NCBI GenBank assembly: GCA_029580855.1
Contig: JAKPQH010000002.1
Location: 1-42,143 of the forward strand
Direction of reading: 5' to 3'
Source of the DNA: a bacterium
Lineage (GTDB): Bacteria; Methylomirabilota; Methylomirabilia; Methylomirabilales; 2-02-FULL-66-22
Length of the DNA stretch: 42,143 bases
Below are positions 19,791-28,781 of this stretch, in pieces (the stretch's first letter is position 1; each line of letters opens with the position of its first letter). Made by a program: the position numbers and the translations under genes. A model generated the notes under the pieces. It saw only the letters and a program-made list of their open reading frames with translations. It did no database searches and was not told the origin of the DNA.

Positions 19791-19820
19791 TTGCGTCGGC
19801 CCCCGATCATGTGGTAGCGT
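19791..19820 (+). promoter_or_regulatory. Candidate promoter for the rimP-nusA-infB cluster
   Basis: TTGCGT (19791-19796) and TAGCGT (19815-19820) are spaced by 18 bases, with the preceding TGTGG resembling the sequence before the -10 of the rpsO and nucleotidyltransferase promoters (GTGGTAG, CTGGTAG). A start 7 bases after the -10 would fall near 19827, the first base of the following hairpin. It is predicted by pattern only. Confidence 0.5.
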
Positions 19821-19826
19821 TCTCGG

Positions 19827-19860
19827 ACAAAGAGTGGGCCAACGCCCACTCTTTGTTTTT
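19827..19860 (+). terminator. Perfect hairpin plus T-tract upstream of rimP
   Basis: ACAAAGAGTGGGC (19827-19839) and GCCCACTCTTTGT (19844-19856) pair perfectly over 13 bases around the CAAC loop, and the run of T continues to 19860. It lies between the EF-G-like gene and rimP, 21 bases before the rimP ATG. It can act as a terminator for the upstream gene. Because a promoter-like sequence lies directly upstream, it may instead, or also, form the 5' end of the rimP transcript. Confidence 0.8.
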
Positions 19861-19881
19861 CAAAGCCCGGCGGGACACAGG

Positions 19882-20376
19882 ATGGGACGATCAAGACACC
19901 CCGGGGATTCGCCGCAGACGGCGGAGATCGTCGCCCGCGTTCGCGCCCTGGCGGAGCCGATTCTCGGCGACCTCGGCCTGGAGCTGGTGGACGCCGAGTT
20001 CCGTCGCGAGACGCAGGGGTGGGTGCTGCGTCTGTACATGGACCGGGCGGGCGGGGTGACCCTGGACGACTGCCAACGGGTGAGCGAGGAGTTGGGCGTT
20101 CACCTGGATGTCGAGGATGTCATCGGGCACCCCTACCATCTCGAGGTGTCCTCGCCGGGGCTCGACCGGCCGCTGACCCGCGACCAGGATTTTGTGCGGT
20201 TCGCCGGACAGGCGGCCCGGGTATCGACCCGGGAGCCCCTGGAGGGCCGACGGAACTTCCGAGGCCGTCTGGCGGGCATGCGGGACGGTACGGTGCTCCT
20301 GGATCTTCCGGACGGCACGCGCGTGCTCATTCCGCGCGCCGCCATCGTTCGCGCCAGGCTGGAGCCGGAGCTCTAG
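19882..20376 (+). CDS. rimP: Ribosome maturation factor RimP
   Basis: The product is 164 residues from an ATG preceded by CACAGGATG. RimP assists late 30S maturation by helping S12 and 16S rRNA fold. The N-terminal alpha/beta domain has GLELVDAEFRRETQGWVLRL and MDRAGGVTLDDCQRVSEEL, followed by HLEVSSPGLDRPLTRDQDF, the family signature. The C-terminal SH3-like part has FRGRLAGMRDGTVLLDLPDG. It heads the conserved rimP-nusA-infB set. The gap to nusA contains GGGCCC-GTC-GGGCCC without a T-tract. Confidence 0.95.
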   Translation: MGRSRHPGDSPQTAEIVARVRALAEPILGDLGLELVDAEFRRETQGWVLRLYMDRAGGVTLDDCQRVSEELGVHLDVEDVIGHPYHLEVSSPGLDRPLTRDQDFVRFAGQAARVSTREPLEGRRNFRGRLAGMRDGTVLLDLPDGTRVLIPRAAIVRARLEPEL

Positions 20377-20469
20377 ACGGGCGACCCGGCCGGCGAGCCG
20401 CGACGCACGACGCTGTTTGTCCCGGGCCCGTCGGGCCCGCGCATTCGGGCCCCACACGGGAGGGTTAGC

Positions 20470-21849
20470 ATGGACCTGATGCAGGTCATCGATCAAATCG
20501 GGCGCGAGAAGGGCATCGAGAAGGGCATTCTGATCGACGCCGTGGGGGCGGCCATCCTGTCCGCCTCGCGCAAGAGTCTGCCGGCCGCGCAGGCCGCGCT
20601 GGATCTGCGCGTGGACTTCGACGGAAAGTCGGGCCAGTTTATGCTGTACGCGGTCCGAAAGGTCGTCGAGGCCCCGCTCAACCCCAAGGTCGAGATCAGC
20701 CTGGAGGAGGCCCAGCAGATCAGCCCGGGGGCGCACGTGGGCGACGAGATGAAGACCCCCGTGCCGGTCCCGGCGCAGAGCTTCGGCCGCATCGCCGCGC
20801 AGACCGCGAAGCAGGTCATCATCCAGCGGGTGCGCGAGGCGGAGCGGGATTCGGTGTTCCAGACCTTCAAGGAGAAAGAGGGCGAGCTGGTCCACGGCGT
20901 GGTACAGCGCGTCATCAAGGGGAACGCCATCCTGAACATCGGCAAGGCGGAGGCGATCCTGCCCATGCGGGAGCAGCTGCCCCGCGAGGAGTTCCGTGTC
21001 GGGGATCGGGTGCGGGCCTACATCCTCGACGTCAAGAAAACCTCCAAGGGCTCCCAGATCGTCGTTTCCCGAACCCACCCCGGCTTTCTCAAACGCCTGT
21101 TCGATCTGGAGGTTCCCGAGATCTACGAGGGGATCGTGGAAGTAAAGGTCGCCGCACGCGAGGCCGGCGAGCGGGCCAAGATCGCGGTCGTGTCCAAGGA
21201 CAGCAACGTGGACCCGGTGGGGGCCTGCGTCGGCTACCGCGGGGCGCGTGTGCAGGCCATCGTCCGGGAGTTGCAAGGCGAGAAGATCGACATCGTCCCC
21301 TGGCGGGAGGATCCCGCGACCTTCGTAAAGGCGGCGCTGGCCCCGGCCGATGTCCAGAGCGTGACCGCGGACAGCGAAACGCGGACTCTGCGGGTTCTCG
21401 TGGCGGACGACCAACTCTCGCTCGCCATCGGGAAGCGCGGGCAGAACGCCCGGCTGGCGGCCAAGCTGGTCGGCTGGAAGGTGGACATCAAGAGCACCTC
21501 CGAGCTGCAACGGGAAGCCCAGGCGACGCTGACGGTCCTGATGGGCGGCGAGGCCCGCCCCGAGACGACCCCCTCACCGGATCCCGAGGCGGCCCTCGCG
21601 GCGTTCATCGCCTTGCCGGGAGTGGGAGAGAAACTGGCCGGGCGGCTGGTGGCCTCCGGGTATCTCAGCCTGGCGGCGCTGGCGGAGGCCACAGCCGAGG
21701 CGCTGCAGGAGATCGAGGGCATCGGTCCCAAAAGCGCCGAGCGGATCCTGCAGGTCGCGCGCGAGGCCCTGGTCCCGGCGACTACGGTTCCCGCCGAACC
21801 GACCGACGGCCCCGTCGTCGACGCGGCGCCGCCGGCCGAGCCGGCGTAA
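20470..21849 (+). CDS. nusA: Transcription termination/antitermination factor NusA
   Basis: The product is 459 residues. Domains in order are the RNA polymerase-binding N-domain (1 to ~130), an S1 domain (~135-200, GVVQRVIKGNAILNIGKAEA), KH1 with GACVGYRGARVQAIV, KH2 with AIGKRGQNARLAAKLVGWKV, and a C-terminal helix-hairpin-helix part (LPGVGEKLAGRLVASGY and EGIGPKSAERIL). NusA binds the nascent RNA and controls pausing, termination and antitermination. The helix-hairpin-helix tail is a feature of several phyla but not of the shortest NusA forms. The start is ATG after GGGAGGG. It is one base from ylxR. Confidence 0.97.
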   Translation: MDLMQVIDQIGREKGIEKGILIDAVGAAILSASRKSLPAAQAALDLRVDFDGKSGQFMLYAVRKVVEAPLNPKVEISLEEAQQISPGAHVGDEMKTPVPVPAQSFGRIAAQTAKQVIIQRVREAERDSVFQTFKEKEGELVHGVVQRVIKGNAILNIGKAEAILPMREQLPREEFRVGDRVRAYILDVKKTSKGSQIVVSRTHPGFLKRLFDLEVPEIYEGIVEVKVAAREAGERAKIAVVSKDSNVDPVGACVGYRGARVQAIVRELQGEKIDIVPWREDPATFVKAALAPADVQSVTADSETRTLRVLVADDQLSLAIGKRGQNARLAAKLVGWKVDIKSTSELQREAQATLTVLMGGEARPETTPSPDPEAALAAFIALPGVGEKLAGRLVASGYLSLAALAEATAEALQEIEGIGPKSAERILQVAREALVPATTVPAEPTDGPVVDAAPPAEPA

Positions 21850-21850
21850 C

Positions 21851-22183
21851 GTGGCGGCGGGCTCGGCAGCGGTCCCGGAGCCGCGGCGAACGTGCATCGG
21901 GTGCCGCGCCGTGCGGGAGCAGGACCGCCTGCTGCGGTTGACGGCCGACGGTTGCGGCGGGGTGGTCGTGAACCCTCGGCGAGCGTTCGGGCGCGGCGCG
22001 TATCTGTGCCCGTCGGTCGCCTGTCTGGAGGAAGCGCTCCGCCGCAACGCGCTGTCGCGGGCGCTCGGCGTCGACCTGCCGGGGTTGAACGCGCCGGCCC
22101 TCCGGCGGCGCGTCTTGGCCGAAGCGGGCCGGCTCGACGCCGCGGCCGGCCTCGGACAGCGCACGGGCTCGGGAGCGTCATAG
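21851..22183 (+). CDS. ylxR: YlxR family RNA-binding protein (DUF448)
   Basis: The product is 110 residues from a GTG right after the nusA stop. RRTCIGCRAV (C15, C18) near the N-terminus, NPRRAFGRGAYLCPSVACLEE in the middle and RNALSRALG are the YlxR family pattern. Members are small nucleic-acid-binding proteins of the nusA-infB operon. In some bacteria they bind the RNase P RNA or act as a nucleoid-associated regulator, so the function is not certain. The last ~30 residues are variable. Confidence 0.92.
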   Translation: MAAGSAAVPEPRRTCIGCRAVREQDRLLRLTADGCGGVVVNPRRAFGRGAYLCPSVACLEEALRRNALSRALGVDLPGLNAPALRRRVLAEAGRLDAAAGLGQRTGSGAS

Positions 22184-22231
22184 CGAACCGCCCGCCCCGC
22201 ACGGGCGCGGAGCGGGCTGGAGGATGTCAGC

Positions 22232-24976
22232 GTGGGAACGGTTCGGGTCTACGATCTCGCGACGAGTTTTCGCCTCACGACCAAGGAGGTCCTGGAACGG
22301 CTGCACGCGGCCGGCATCGAGGCGCTGACCTTCGGCAGCACGGTCGACGAGGAGCAGGCCCGCGACGTGCTGTCGCAGCCGGTGGCCCGGATTCCCGCGC
22401 ACACCATCCGGCCGGGAACGCCGGCGCCGCCCAAGCCCGCGGCGCGTCGCGCCGTCCGGCCCAAGGCGGCCAAGCCCGCCGAAGCGGCGGAAGCGCCCGC
22501 ACCCAAGCGACGGACCCGGGCGAAGGCGGCCGAGGGCGAGGCCAAGGCGGAGCCCAAGCCCCGCGTCCCGCGCCGATCCGGCGGTGCGGCACAGGCGGCC
22601 AAGCCGCTGGTGGTGACGCTCGAGGCGCCCACGCTGGAGCCGGCGCCGGTCGCACCCCCGACCGTCGAGCCCGAGGTCCCGCCCGTGGCCGCCGGTACGC
22701 CGCCCGAAGCGGTCTCGGCCCCGCCCACGCTGGAGCCGGCGCCGGTCGCACCCCCGGCCATCGAGCCCGAGGTCCCGCCCGCGCCGCCGGAAGCCGCCAA
22801 GCCCGCCGAGCCGGCTCCGGCCCCGCCGGAGGAGATCGCCAGGCCGCCGAAGCCGGCGCCCCCGCCCGTGCCCGCGCCGCCCAAGCCCGCGGAAGCTCCG
22901 GCGCCCCCGCCGCGGCCGGCCGCCGTGGAACCGCCGCGGGTCGAGCCGCGCCGCCCCGCGGTGCACGGCCCCTTCCGGCCACAACCGGCCCGGCCCGCGC
23001 CCCCGCCGCGCCCCCGCCCGCGGCCGGCGGTGGAGCCGCCGCGGTCCGTGGGGACCGCCGCCCAGGCGCCGGACCTAGGGGGCCGGGAGTCGGCGGCGGA
23101 GTTCGCGCCGTCGAAGGAACCGGCTCCCGCGGTGGTGGAGCGGGTCAAGTCGGCCCCCCCGGTGGCTCCCCGGCCGATCCCCGTCGAAGCCCCGCCGCCG
23201 GCACCCCCGGTGCCCAAGGTGTTCAAGGTCGGGGAAGGGATGACGCCCAAAGAACTGGCGGAGAAGATGTCTGCGACGCCCAGCGACGTGATCAAGCGAC
23301 TCATCAAGCTGGGGGTCCTGGTGACCATCAACACGACCATCGACCCCGAGACCATCGGCAAGGTGGCGCAGCAGTTCGGCTACACGGTTGAGAAGGCCTC
23401 GCCCGAGGAGATGCTGGAAGAGGCCGCCACGGCGGAGGTCGAGTCCGCCGATCTCCTGAAGCCGCGCGCCCCGGTGGTCACGGTGATGGGCCACGTCGAT
23501 CACGGCAAGACCTCGCTCCTGGACGCCATACGGCACACCAACGTCATCGCCACCGAGGCCGGCGGCATCACGCAGCACATGGGCGCCTACGAGGTCGAGG
23601 TCCCGGGCCACGCGGTCAACCGCGTGGTGTTCCTGGACACGCCGGGCCACGAGGCGTTCACCGCCATGCGGGCCCGGGGCGCGCAGGCGACGGACATCGT
23701 GGTGCTGGTAGTGGCGGCGGACGACGGTGTGATGCCGCAGACCATCGAGGCGGTCAACCACGCCAGGGATGCCAAGGTCCCCATTCTGGTGGCCATCAAC
23801 AAGATCGACAAGCCGAACGCGGACCCCAACCGGATCAAGCAGCAGCTCACCGAGTACGGCCTCGTCCCCGAGGAGTGGGGCGGCGAGACCATCTTCGTGT
23901 CCGTCTCCGCCAAGCGCCGCGAAGGGATCGAGAACCTCCTGGACAACCTCCTGGTCCTGGCCGAGGTGCAGGAACTGAAAGCCAACCCCAGCAAGCCGGC
24001 GCGGGGCGTCGTGGTCGAGGCGGAGCTGGACAAGGGCCGCGGCCCGGTGGCCCCCGTCCTGGTGCAGGCGGGCACGCTCAAGGTGGGGGACGCCCTGGTG
24101 GCCGGTCTGCACCACGGGAGGGTTCGCGCCATGCTGAGCGACAAGGGCAAGAAACTCCAGGAGGCGGGCCCCGCCACGCCGGTGGAGATCCTGGGCCTCT
24201 CCGGGGTGCCCCTGGCCGGGGACACTTTCGCGGCAGTGGGAGACGAGCGAAAGGCCCGGCAGATCGCCCTGGCGCGGCAAGAGCGCCACCGCCAAGAGGC
24301 CGTGGTGAGCCAGCCGCGCATCACGCTGGACGCGCTGCACCAGCAGATCGAGCAGGGCGAGGTCAAAGAGCTCCGGATGATCATCAAGGGGGACGTGCAG
24401 GGCTCGGTCGAGCCCCTGCGGGAGTCCCTGGAGCGGCTGAGCACCGAGCGGGTGAAGGTGAACGCGATCCACAGCTCGGTGGGGGCCATCACCGAGAGCG
24501 ACGTGATGCTGGCTTCGGCGTCCAACGCCATCATCGTGGGCTTCAACGTCCGCCCCGAGCCCAAGGCGCAGAAGCTGGCCGAGCAGGAGCACGTCGACCT
24601 GCGCTTGTACGCCATCATCTACGATGCCATCAACCAGGTTCGGGCGGCCATGGAAGGCCTGCTGGAGCCCACCTACGTGGAGCGGTCGCTGGGGCGCGTG
24701 GAGGTGCGGCAGGTCTTTAACATCAGCAAGGTGGGTACCATCGCCGGCTCGTTGGTGCTGGACGGCAAGGTCCTGCGGGATGCGTCGGTCCGGCTGGTGC
24801 GCGACGGGCGGGTGGTGCATACGGGGAAGATCGGGTCGTTGCGCCGCTTCAAGAACGATGTTCACGAGGTGCAGAACGGCCAGGAGTGCGGTATCGGCCT
24901 CCTCAACTACAACGATATCCACCAGGGGGACGTGCTGGAGGTCTATGAGCTGGAACAGGTGGCGCCCACGCTGTAG
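22232..24976 (+). CDS. infB: Translation initiation factor IF-2
   Basis: The product is 914 residues from GTG after a GGAGGATGTCAGC stretch. A first IF2-N module is at residues 1-50 ([20 protein letters not shown]), then a Pro/Ala/Glu-rich linker of ~280 residues, then a second IF2-N module (~330-390, [19 protein letters not shown]). The G domain starts near 418 with [27 protein letters not shown] and SVSAKR. Domains II-IV follow, with [17 protein letters not shown] near the end. IF-2 loads fMet-tRNA and joins subunits. The linker contains an internal direct repeat (22628-22685 and 22724-22781). Confidence 0.97.
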   Translation: MGTVRVYDLATSFRLTTKEVLERLHAAGIEALTFGSTVDEEQARDVLSQPVARIPAHTIRPGTPAPPKPAARRAVRPKAAKPAEAAEAPAPKRRTRAKAAEGEAKAEPKPRVPRRSGGAAQAAKPLVVTLEAPTLEPAPVAPPTVEPEVPPVAAGTPPEAVSAPPTLEPAPVAPPAIEPEVPPAPPEAAKPAEPAPAPPEEIARPPKPAPPPVPAPPKPAEAPAPPPRPAAVEPPRVEPRRPAVHGPFRPQPARPAPPPRPRPRPAVEPPRSVGTAAQAPDLGGRESAAEFAPSKEPAPAVVERVKSAPPVAPRPIPVEAPPPAPPVPKVFKVGEGMTPKELAEKMSATPSDVIKRLIKLGVLVTINTTIDPETIGKVAQQFGYTVEKASPEEMLEEAATAEVESADLLKPRAPVVTVMGHVDHGKTSLLDAIRHTNVIATEAGGITQHMGAYEVEVPGHAVNRVVFLDTPGHEAFTAMRARGAQATDIVVLVVAADDGVMPQTIEAVNHARDAKVPILVAINKIDKPNADPNRIKQQLTEYGLVPEEWGGETIFVSVSAKRREGIENLLDNLLVLAEVQELKANPSKPARGVVVEAELDKGRGPVAPVLVQAGTLKVGDALVAGLHHGRVRAMLSDKGKKLQEAGPATPVEILGLSGVPLAGDTFAAVGDERKARQIALARQERHRQEAVVSQPRITLDALHQQIEQGEVKELRMIIKGDVQGSVEPLRESLERLSTERVKVNAIHSSVGAITESDVMLASASNAIIVGFNVRPEPKAQKLAEQEHVDLRLYAIIYDAINQVRAAMEGLLEPTYVERSLGRVEVRQVFNISKVGTIAGSLVLDGKVLRDASVRLVRDGRVVHTGKIGSLRRFKNDVHEVQNGQECGIGLLNYNDIHQGDVLEVYELEQVAPTL
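22628..22781 (+). repeat. In-frame direct repeat in the IF-2 linker
   Basis: A 58-base unit at 22628-22685 recurs at 22724-22781 with two mismatches, offset by 96 bases (32 codons). It encodes [11 protein letters not shown][TA][VI]EPEVPP twice. Being in frame and in a disordered region it keeps the protein open. The near-identity suggests a recent slippage or unequal recombination event. Confidence 0.85.
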
Positions 24977-25018
24977 CCGGCTCCCCGCTCCGTCCGCGGG
25001 GACGGGCGGAGGCCGACC

Positions 25019-25306
25019 GTGACGGTGGGCTCCTGCAAGATCGAGCTGCGCATCCCGGGCAGCGACTCGCTTAAGGCGAAGCGCCGGGTGGTGAAGAGCC
25101 TCAAGGAGCGGGCGCAGAACCGGTTCAACGTGGCCATCGCGGAGGTGGATCGGCTGGACGACTGGCAGCGCTCCACCCTGGGTGTGGCCTGCGTGGGCAA
25201 CGACTCCCGTCTGGTGGATGCCACGCTGTCCAAGGTGGTCAACTGGATCGAGGCCAGCGGGGACGTCCTGGTCGTGGACTACGAGATCGATCTGGTCAGC
25301 CACTGA
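25019..25306 (+). CDS. ylxP: YlxP family protein (DUF503)
   Basis: The product is 95 residues from a GTG after GGAGG. DUF503 proteins of this operon show an N-terminal strand, LKAKRRVVKSLKERAQNRFN, then VAIAEVDRLDDWQRSTLGVA and VSNDS-like VGNDSRLVDATL, all visible here. Family members are small and often lie between infB and rbfA. The biochemical role is not established, though location suggests ribosome maturation. No catalytic residues can be identified. Confidence 0.92.
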   Translation: MTVGSCKIELRIPGSDSLKAKRRVVKSLKERAQNRFNVAIAEVDRLDDWQRSTLGVACVGNDSRLVDATLSKVVNWIEASGDVLVVDYEIDLVSH

Positions 25307-25407
25307 CCCCGTTCGACCCCCGGATCCCTTGCCGAGCAGCCGGCCCCGCCGGATCCGCCCCAGATGGGTGGCTGGGTCCCGCCGGGGTCCGCACGGGTCC
25401 CGCGACG

Positions 25408-25773
25408 ATGGGCTTACCGTTTCGACGTGCCGACCGGGTGGGCGACCTGATCCGGCGCGAGATCAGCCGGCTCCTGTTACGGGAGGTCAAGGATCCGCGC
25501 CTGCGCCAGGTGGTCGTGACCGCCGTCCGGATGAGTCCCGACCTCCGCCACGCGCGGATCTTCTTCACCACCGGCGGCGGGGGGACCGAGCGCCGGGCGG
25601 AGCTGCAGGGTCTGCAGGCCGCCGCCGGGTTTCTGCGCGGCCGCTTGGGGCGGAGCCTGCGGCTGCGCTATGCGCCGGAGCTGGCGTTCGAGGTGGACGA
25701 TTCCGTGGACCGGAGCCTGCACATCGCCGCCCTGCTGAAACAGGTGGCGCCCCGGGAATCGGACGATGAGTGA
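25408..25773 (+). CDS. rbfA: 30S ribosome-binding factor RbfA
   Basis: The product is 121 residues. RADRVGDLIRREISRLLLRE and VKDPRLRQVVVTAVRMSPDL are the KH-type RbfA core, followed by RLRYAPELAFEVDDSVDRSL. RbfA binds immature 30S subunits near the decoding centre and aids 5' end processing of 16S rRNA. A 101-base GC-rich gap separates it from ylxP. It overlaps nrnA by eight bases. Confidence 0.96.
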   Translation: MGLPFRRADRVGDLIRREISRLLLREVKDPRLRQVVVTAVRMSPDLRHARIFFTTGGGGTERRAELQGLQAAAGFLRGRLGRSLRLRYAPELAFEVDDSVDRSLHIAALLKQVAPRESDDE

Positions 25774-26728
25774 CCTGGCGCGCGCGGCCGAGGCCCTGGC
25801 GTGTGCGCCCTCGGTGGCGGTGCTGGCACACGTCAAGCCCGAGGGCGACGCCATGGGGTCCACGCTGGCGGCGGCCCTGGCGCTGCGGGAGGCCGGAAAG
25901 CGGACCGCGGCCTTCAACGCGGACCCCGTGCCGCCGGACTTGCTGCAGCTGCCCGGCGCGGACGAGGTGCGGCGGGCGGTGGCTCCGGAGCACGGCTACG
26001 CGTGTTACCTGGTGGTCGACACGGCCACCCTCGACCGGACGGGAGGTCTGCTGGAGAGTCGGCGGCCGGGGACGACGGTGGTCAACGTGGACCACCACGC
26101 GGGAAACACCAGGTTCGGTGACGTCAACTGGGTCGAGCCGGAGGCCTCCTCGACGGGGGAGATGCTGCTTCGCCTGTTCCGCACCCTGGGTCTGCGCATC
26201 TCGGGCGATGTGGCGGCGAACCTCTACGCGGCGATCCTCACGGACACCGGCGGCTTCCGGTACGGCAACACGACCGCGGCGGCGCTGCGCGCGGCGGCGG
26301 AGCTGGTCGACGCCGGGGCGGACCCCGAAACCATCGCGCGCGGATTTTCTGCGCGCCGCGTCGTCGGCGAGTGGCGGCTGCTCGGCGAGGTCCTGGCGGG
26401 GATGGGCATCTCGGGCGACGGCCGCGTGGCCTGGATCGAGGTGACGGCCGCGGCGTGCCGGAAAGCCGGCGTGGGCATGGAGGCCGCGGAGGACTTCATC
26501 CAGTATCCGCGCGATCTGGCCGGCGTCCGGATCGCGGTGGCGTTCAAGGAGCACTCGGACGACGAGACCCGGGTGAGTTTCCGGTCGTCCGGGTCGCTGG
26601 ACGTGGCGGTGCTGGCGGCGCGGTTCGGCGGCGGCGGCCACCGGAACGCGGCGGGGTGCACGGTGCGCGCGGGGCTGGCCACGGCCAGGGCCGCGGTGCT
26701 GGAAGCCGCCGAGGCGCTGGTCCGGTGA
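25766..26728 (+). CDS. nrnA: DHH family nanoRNase / pAp phosphatase (NrnA-like)
   Basis: The product is 320 residues. The DHH domain (to ~200) has VLAHVKPEGDAMGS near residue 20, VVDTATLDR, VNVDHHAGNTRFG with the DHH triad, and ILTDTGGFRYGN. The DHHA1 part has the substrate-binding FGGGGHRNAAGC near residue 290. NrnA breaks down short RNA oligomers and can dephosphorylate pAp. Motif I is usually HxxPDGDAxGS; here the first aspartate is glutamate (PEGDA). It starts inside rbfA and is followed by truB, a common order in Firmicutes and many deeper lineages. Confidence 0.93.
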   Translation: MSDLARAAEALACAPSVAVLAHVKPEGDAMGSTLAAALALREAGKRTAAFNADPVPPDLLQLPGADEVRRAVAPEHGYACYLVVDTATLDRTGGLLESRRPGTTVVNVDHHAGNTRFGDVNWVEPEASSTGEMLLRLFRTLGLRISGDVAANLYAAILTDTGGFRYGNTTAAALRAAAELVDAGADPETIARGFSARRVVGEWRLLGEVLAGMGISGDGRVAWIEVTAAACRKAGVGMEAAEDFIQYPRDLAGVRIAVAFKEHSDDETRVSFRSSGSLDVAVLAARFGGGGHRNAAGCTVRAGLATARAAVLEAAEALVR

Positions 26729-26780
26729 GGTGCGCGCGGCGGCTTCGGGGTGCGGGCGGCGCTTGGGGGTGGGATCGTCG

Positions 26781-27737
26781 ATGAAGGCGAGACCGGAAGT
26801 CCACGGCGTCCTGAACATCAACAAAGCGCCGGGGATGACCTCGCACGACGTGGTGGACGCTGTGCGTCGCATCCTGGGCGTGCGGCGGGTCGGGCACACC
26901 GGTACGCTGGACCCGCAGGGCACGGGCGTGCTCCCCGTGTGCGTGGGGCGCGCCACGCGCATCGCGCAGTACCTCACCCAAGCGGAGAAAGAATACGTCA
27001 TGACGCTGCGCCTGGGGATCACGACCGACACCCTGGACGGGACGGGCCGGGAAACGGGCCGCGCGGACGCGACGCGGGTGCGGCGCCAGGATGTGGAGGC
27101 GGTTTTGCCGCGCTTTGTGGGCAAGATCCCGCAGGTGCCCCCCCTCTTCTCGGCCAAAAAGCGGCAGGGCGAGCGGCTCTACCGCCTGGCGCGGCGGGGC
27201 GAGGTCGTGGAGCGGGAGCCGGTGACCGTGACGGTCTTCGCGCTGGAACTCCTGGGATTCGACTCGCCCGATGTCCAGTTGAAGGCGACCTGCTCCAAGG
27301 GCACATACGCCCGGAGCTTGTGCGACGACATCGGGCGGGCGCTGGGGTGCGGCGGACACCTGCGGGCGCTTTGCCGGACCCGCGCGGGCCGGTTTGCCTT
27401 GGAGGGATCGGTCACGCTGGAGACTCTGGAGGAGCGGGTCGGCACCGGCCGGCTGGGCGAAGTCCTGCTGCCCATCGCCGAGGCCCTGGGCCATCTCCCC
27501 GGGGTGCGCGTGGCCCCGGAGGCCGGAGCCCTCATCCTGCACGGAAACGCGGTCACGGCCGGGATGGTGGTCCAGTTCCCCTCGGACGTGTCCCGGGGAA
27601 AGCTGGTCCGGGTGCTCGGGTTCCGCAAACAGCTCCTCTCACTCGCCGAGGCTGCCGTGGCCTCGGAGGAGTTCGCCACCTGCGAGACGACGCGGATCGT
27701 CCTCACGCCCGTCCGGGTGTTCACCAGCGCCGCCTGA
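26781..27737 (+). CDS. truB: tRNA pseudouridine(55) synthase TruB
   Basis: The product is 318 residues from the ATG giving MKARPEVHGVLNINKAPGMT; an upstream GTG adds 17 unconserved residues. The enzyme forms pseudouridine 55 in the T-loop of tRNA. GMTSHDVVDAVRRILGVRR and the catalytic GHTGTLDPQGTGVLPVCVG, with the active-site Asp in TLDP, are clear. PPLFSAKKRQGERLYRLAR and CSKGTYARSLCDDIG follow. A PUA-like C-terminus is present. The start is preceded by only a weak GGGGGTGGG. Confidence 0.95.
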   Translation: MKARPEVHGVLNINKAPGMTSHDVVDAVRRILGVRRVGHTGTLDPQGTGVLPVCVGRATRIAQYLTQAEKEYVMTLRLGITTDTLDGTGRETGRADATRVRRQDVEAVLPRFVGKIPQVPPLFSAKKRQGERLYRLARRGEVVEREPVTVTVFALELLGFDSPDVQLKATCSKGTYARSLCDDIGRALGCGGHLRALCRTRAGRFALEGSVTLETLEERVGTGRLGEVLLPIAEALGHLPGVRVAPEAGALILHGNAVTAGMVVQFPSDVSRGKLVRVLGFRKQLLSLAEAAVASEEFATCETTRIVLTPVRVFTSAA

Positions 27738-27749
27738 GGTCGTCGGTCC

Positions 27750-28718
27750 ATGCAGGTCATCCACGCCGCCGCCATCGAGGAAATTCGCTGGAACCTCCCG
27801 GGAGTGGTCCTGGGGATGGGGACGCTGGACGGCGTCCACGTCGGGCATCAGGCGATCCTGGGGCGCGTGGTGGAGCGGGCGTCCACGCCGGGTGCCACGC
27901 CCGCGGCGCTCACGTTCGCCCAGCACCCGCTGGCCGTCGTCCGGCCCGACCAGGTCCCGGCCCTCATCACGCCCCTGCCGCTCAAGCTGGCGCTCCTGGA
28001 GCAGCTCGGCATGGCGGCCGCGGTGGTGATCCATTTCACCCCGGCCCTGGCCGCGCTGGAGGCGGAGGAGTTCGTGCAACGCGCCCTGGTGGACGGTCTG
28101 GGGGTCCGCGGGCTGTGCGTCGGGTACGATTTCGGCTTTGGCCGCGGGCGGCGGGGCAACGTGGACCTGTTGGGGGCCATGGCAACGCGCTGCGGGTTCT
28201 GGCTGGAGGTCATTCCACCGGTGACCGTCGACGGCCTGACGGTGAGCAGCCGAGCCATCCGGGGTCTGCTGATCCAGGGGCGTGCGGCGGAGGCGCAGCG
28301 GATGCTGGGCCGCCCGTACTGCCTCGTCGGCGAGGTGGAGCGGGGCGACGGTCGGGGGCGCGGTCTCGGGTTCGCTACGGCGAATCTCCCCGTGTCGGAT
28401 TCCGAGTTGCTGAAGGACGGGGTATACGCGGGTCGGGTCCTGGTCCGCGGCGCGTTCCGGGACGCCATGATGCACCTGGGCAGGGCGCCGACGTTCGGGA
28501 GCGGACATCACCGCCTGGAGATTCACATCTCCGGGTGGGAGGCTCCGCTGTACGGCGAGCGCATCGCGGCGTTCTTCCTGGCGCGGCTCCGCGACGAGCG
28601 GCGCTTCACCGACGCAGCGGCGCTACGCGCCCAGCTCGGCCGGGACCGCGCGGCCGCGGAGGCCGTCTGGCGCGGCGCGCAGGCCCATCCCTGGCCAGAA
28701 TGGGCTTTACAGGCCTAG
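27750..28718 (+). CDS. ribF: Bifunctional riboflavin kinase / FAD synthetase RibF
   Basis: The product is 322 residues. It phosphorylates riboflavin to FMN and adenylylates FMN to FAD. The N-terminal nucleotidyltransferase half has GTLDGVHVGHQAIL and VGYDFGFGRGRRGN, with SSRAIRGLLIQG closing it. The C-terminal kinase half has GRGLGFATANL, the local form of the G-x-PTAN motif in which proline is replaced by alanine, and MHLGRAPTFG. The end of the gene contains the rpsO promoter. The truB-ribF-rpsO-pnp order is widespread. Confidence 0.95.
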   Translation: MQVIHAAAIEEIRWNLPGVVLGMGTLDGVHVGHQAILGRVVERASTPGATPAALTFAQHPLAVVRPDQVPALITPLPLKLALLEQLGMAAAVVIHFTPALAALEAEEFVQRALVDGLGVRGLCVGYDFGFGRGRRGNVDLLGAMATRCGFWLEVIPPVTVDGLTVSSRAIRGLLIQGRAAEAQRMLGRPYCLVGEVERGDGRGRGLGFATANLPVSDSELLKDGVYAGRVLVRGAFRDAMMHLGRAPTFGSGHHRLEIHISGWEAPLYGERIAAFFLARLRDERRFTDAAALRAQLGRDRAAAEAVWRGAQAHPWPEWALQA

Positions 28719-28734
28719 GACCCTGTGGTAGTTT
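28706..28734 (+). promoter_or_regulatory. Candidate rpsO-pnp promoter
   Basis: TTTACA (28706-28711) and TAGTTT (28729-28734) are 17 bases apart and straddle the ribF stop codon. The -10 lies in TGTGGTAGTTTGCCC, close to CTGGTAGCTTGCCC of the promoter at 32475. A start near 28741 leaves a leader of about 40 bases before the rpsO ATG. This would let rpsO-pnp be made apart from the infB-ribF transcript. Confidence 0.6.
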
Positions 28735-28781
28735 GCCCGATGCTGGGCTCAACGTTGGGCGCGAAAGGGGGACAAGCGGTC

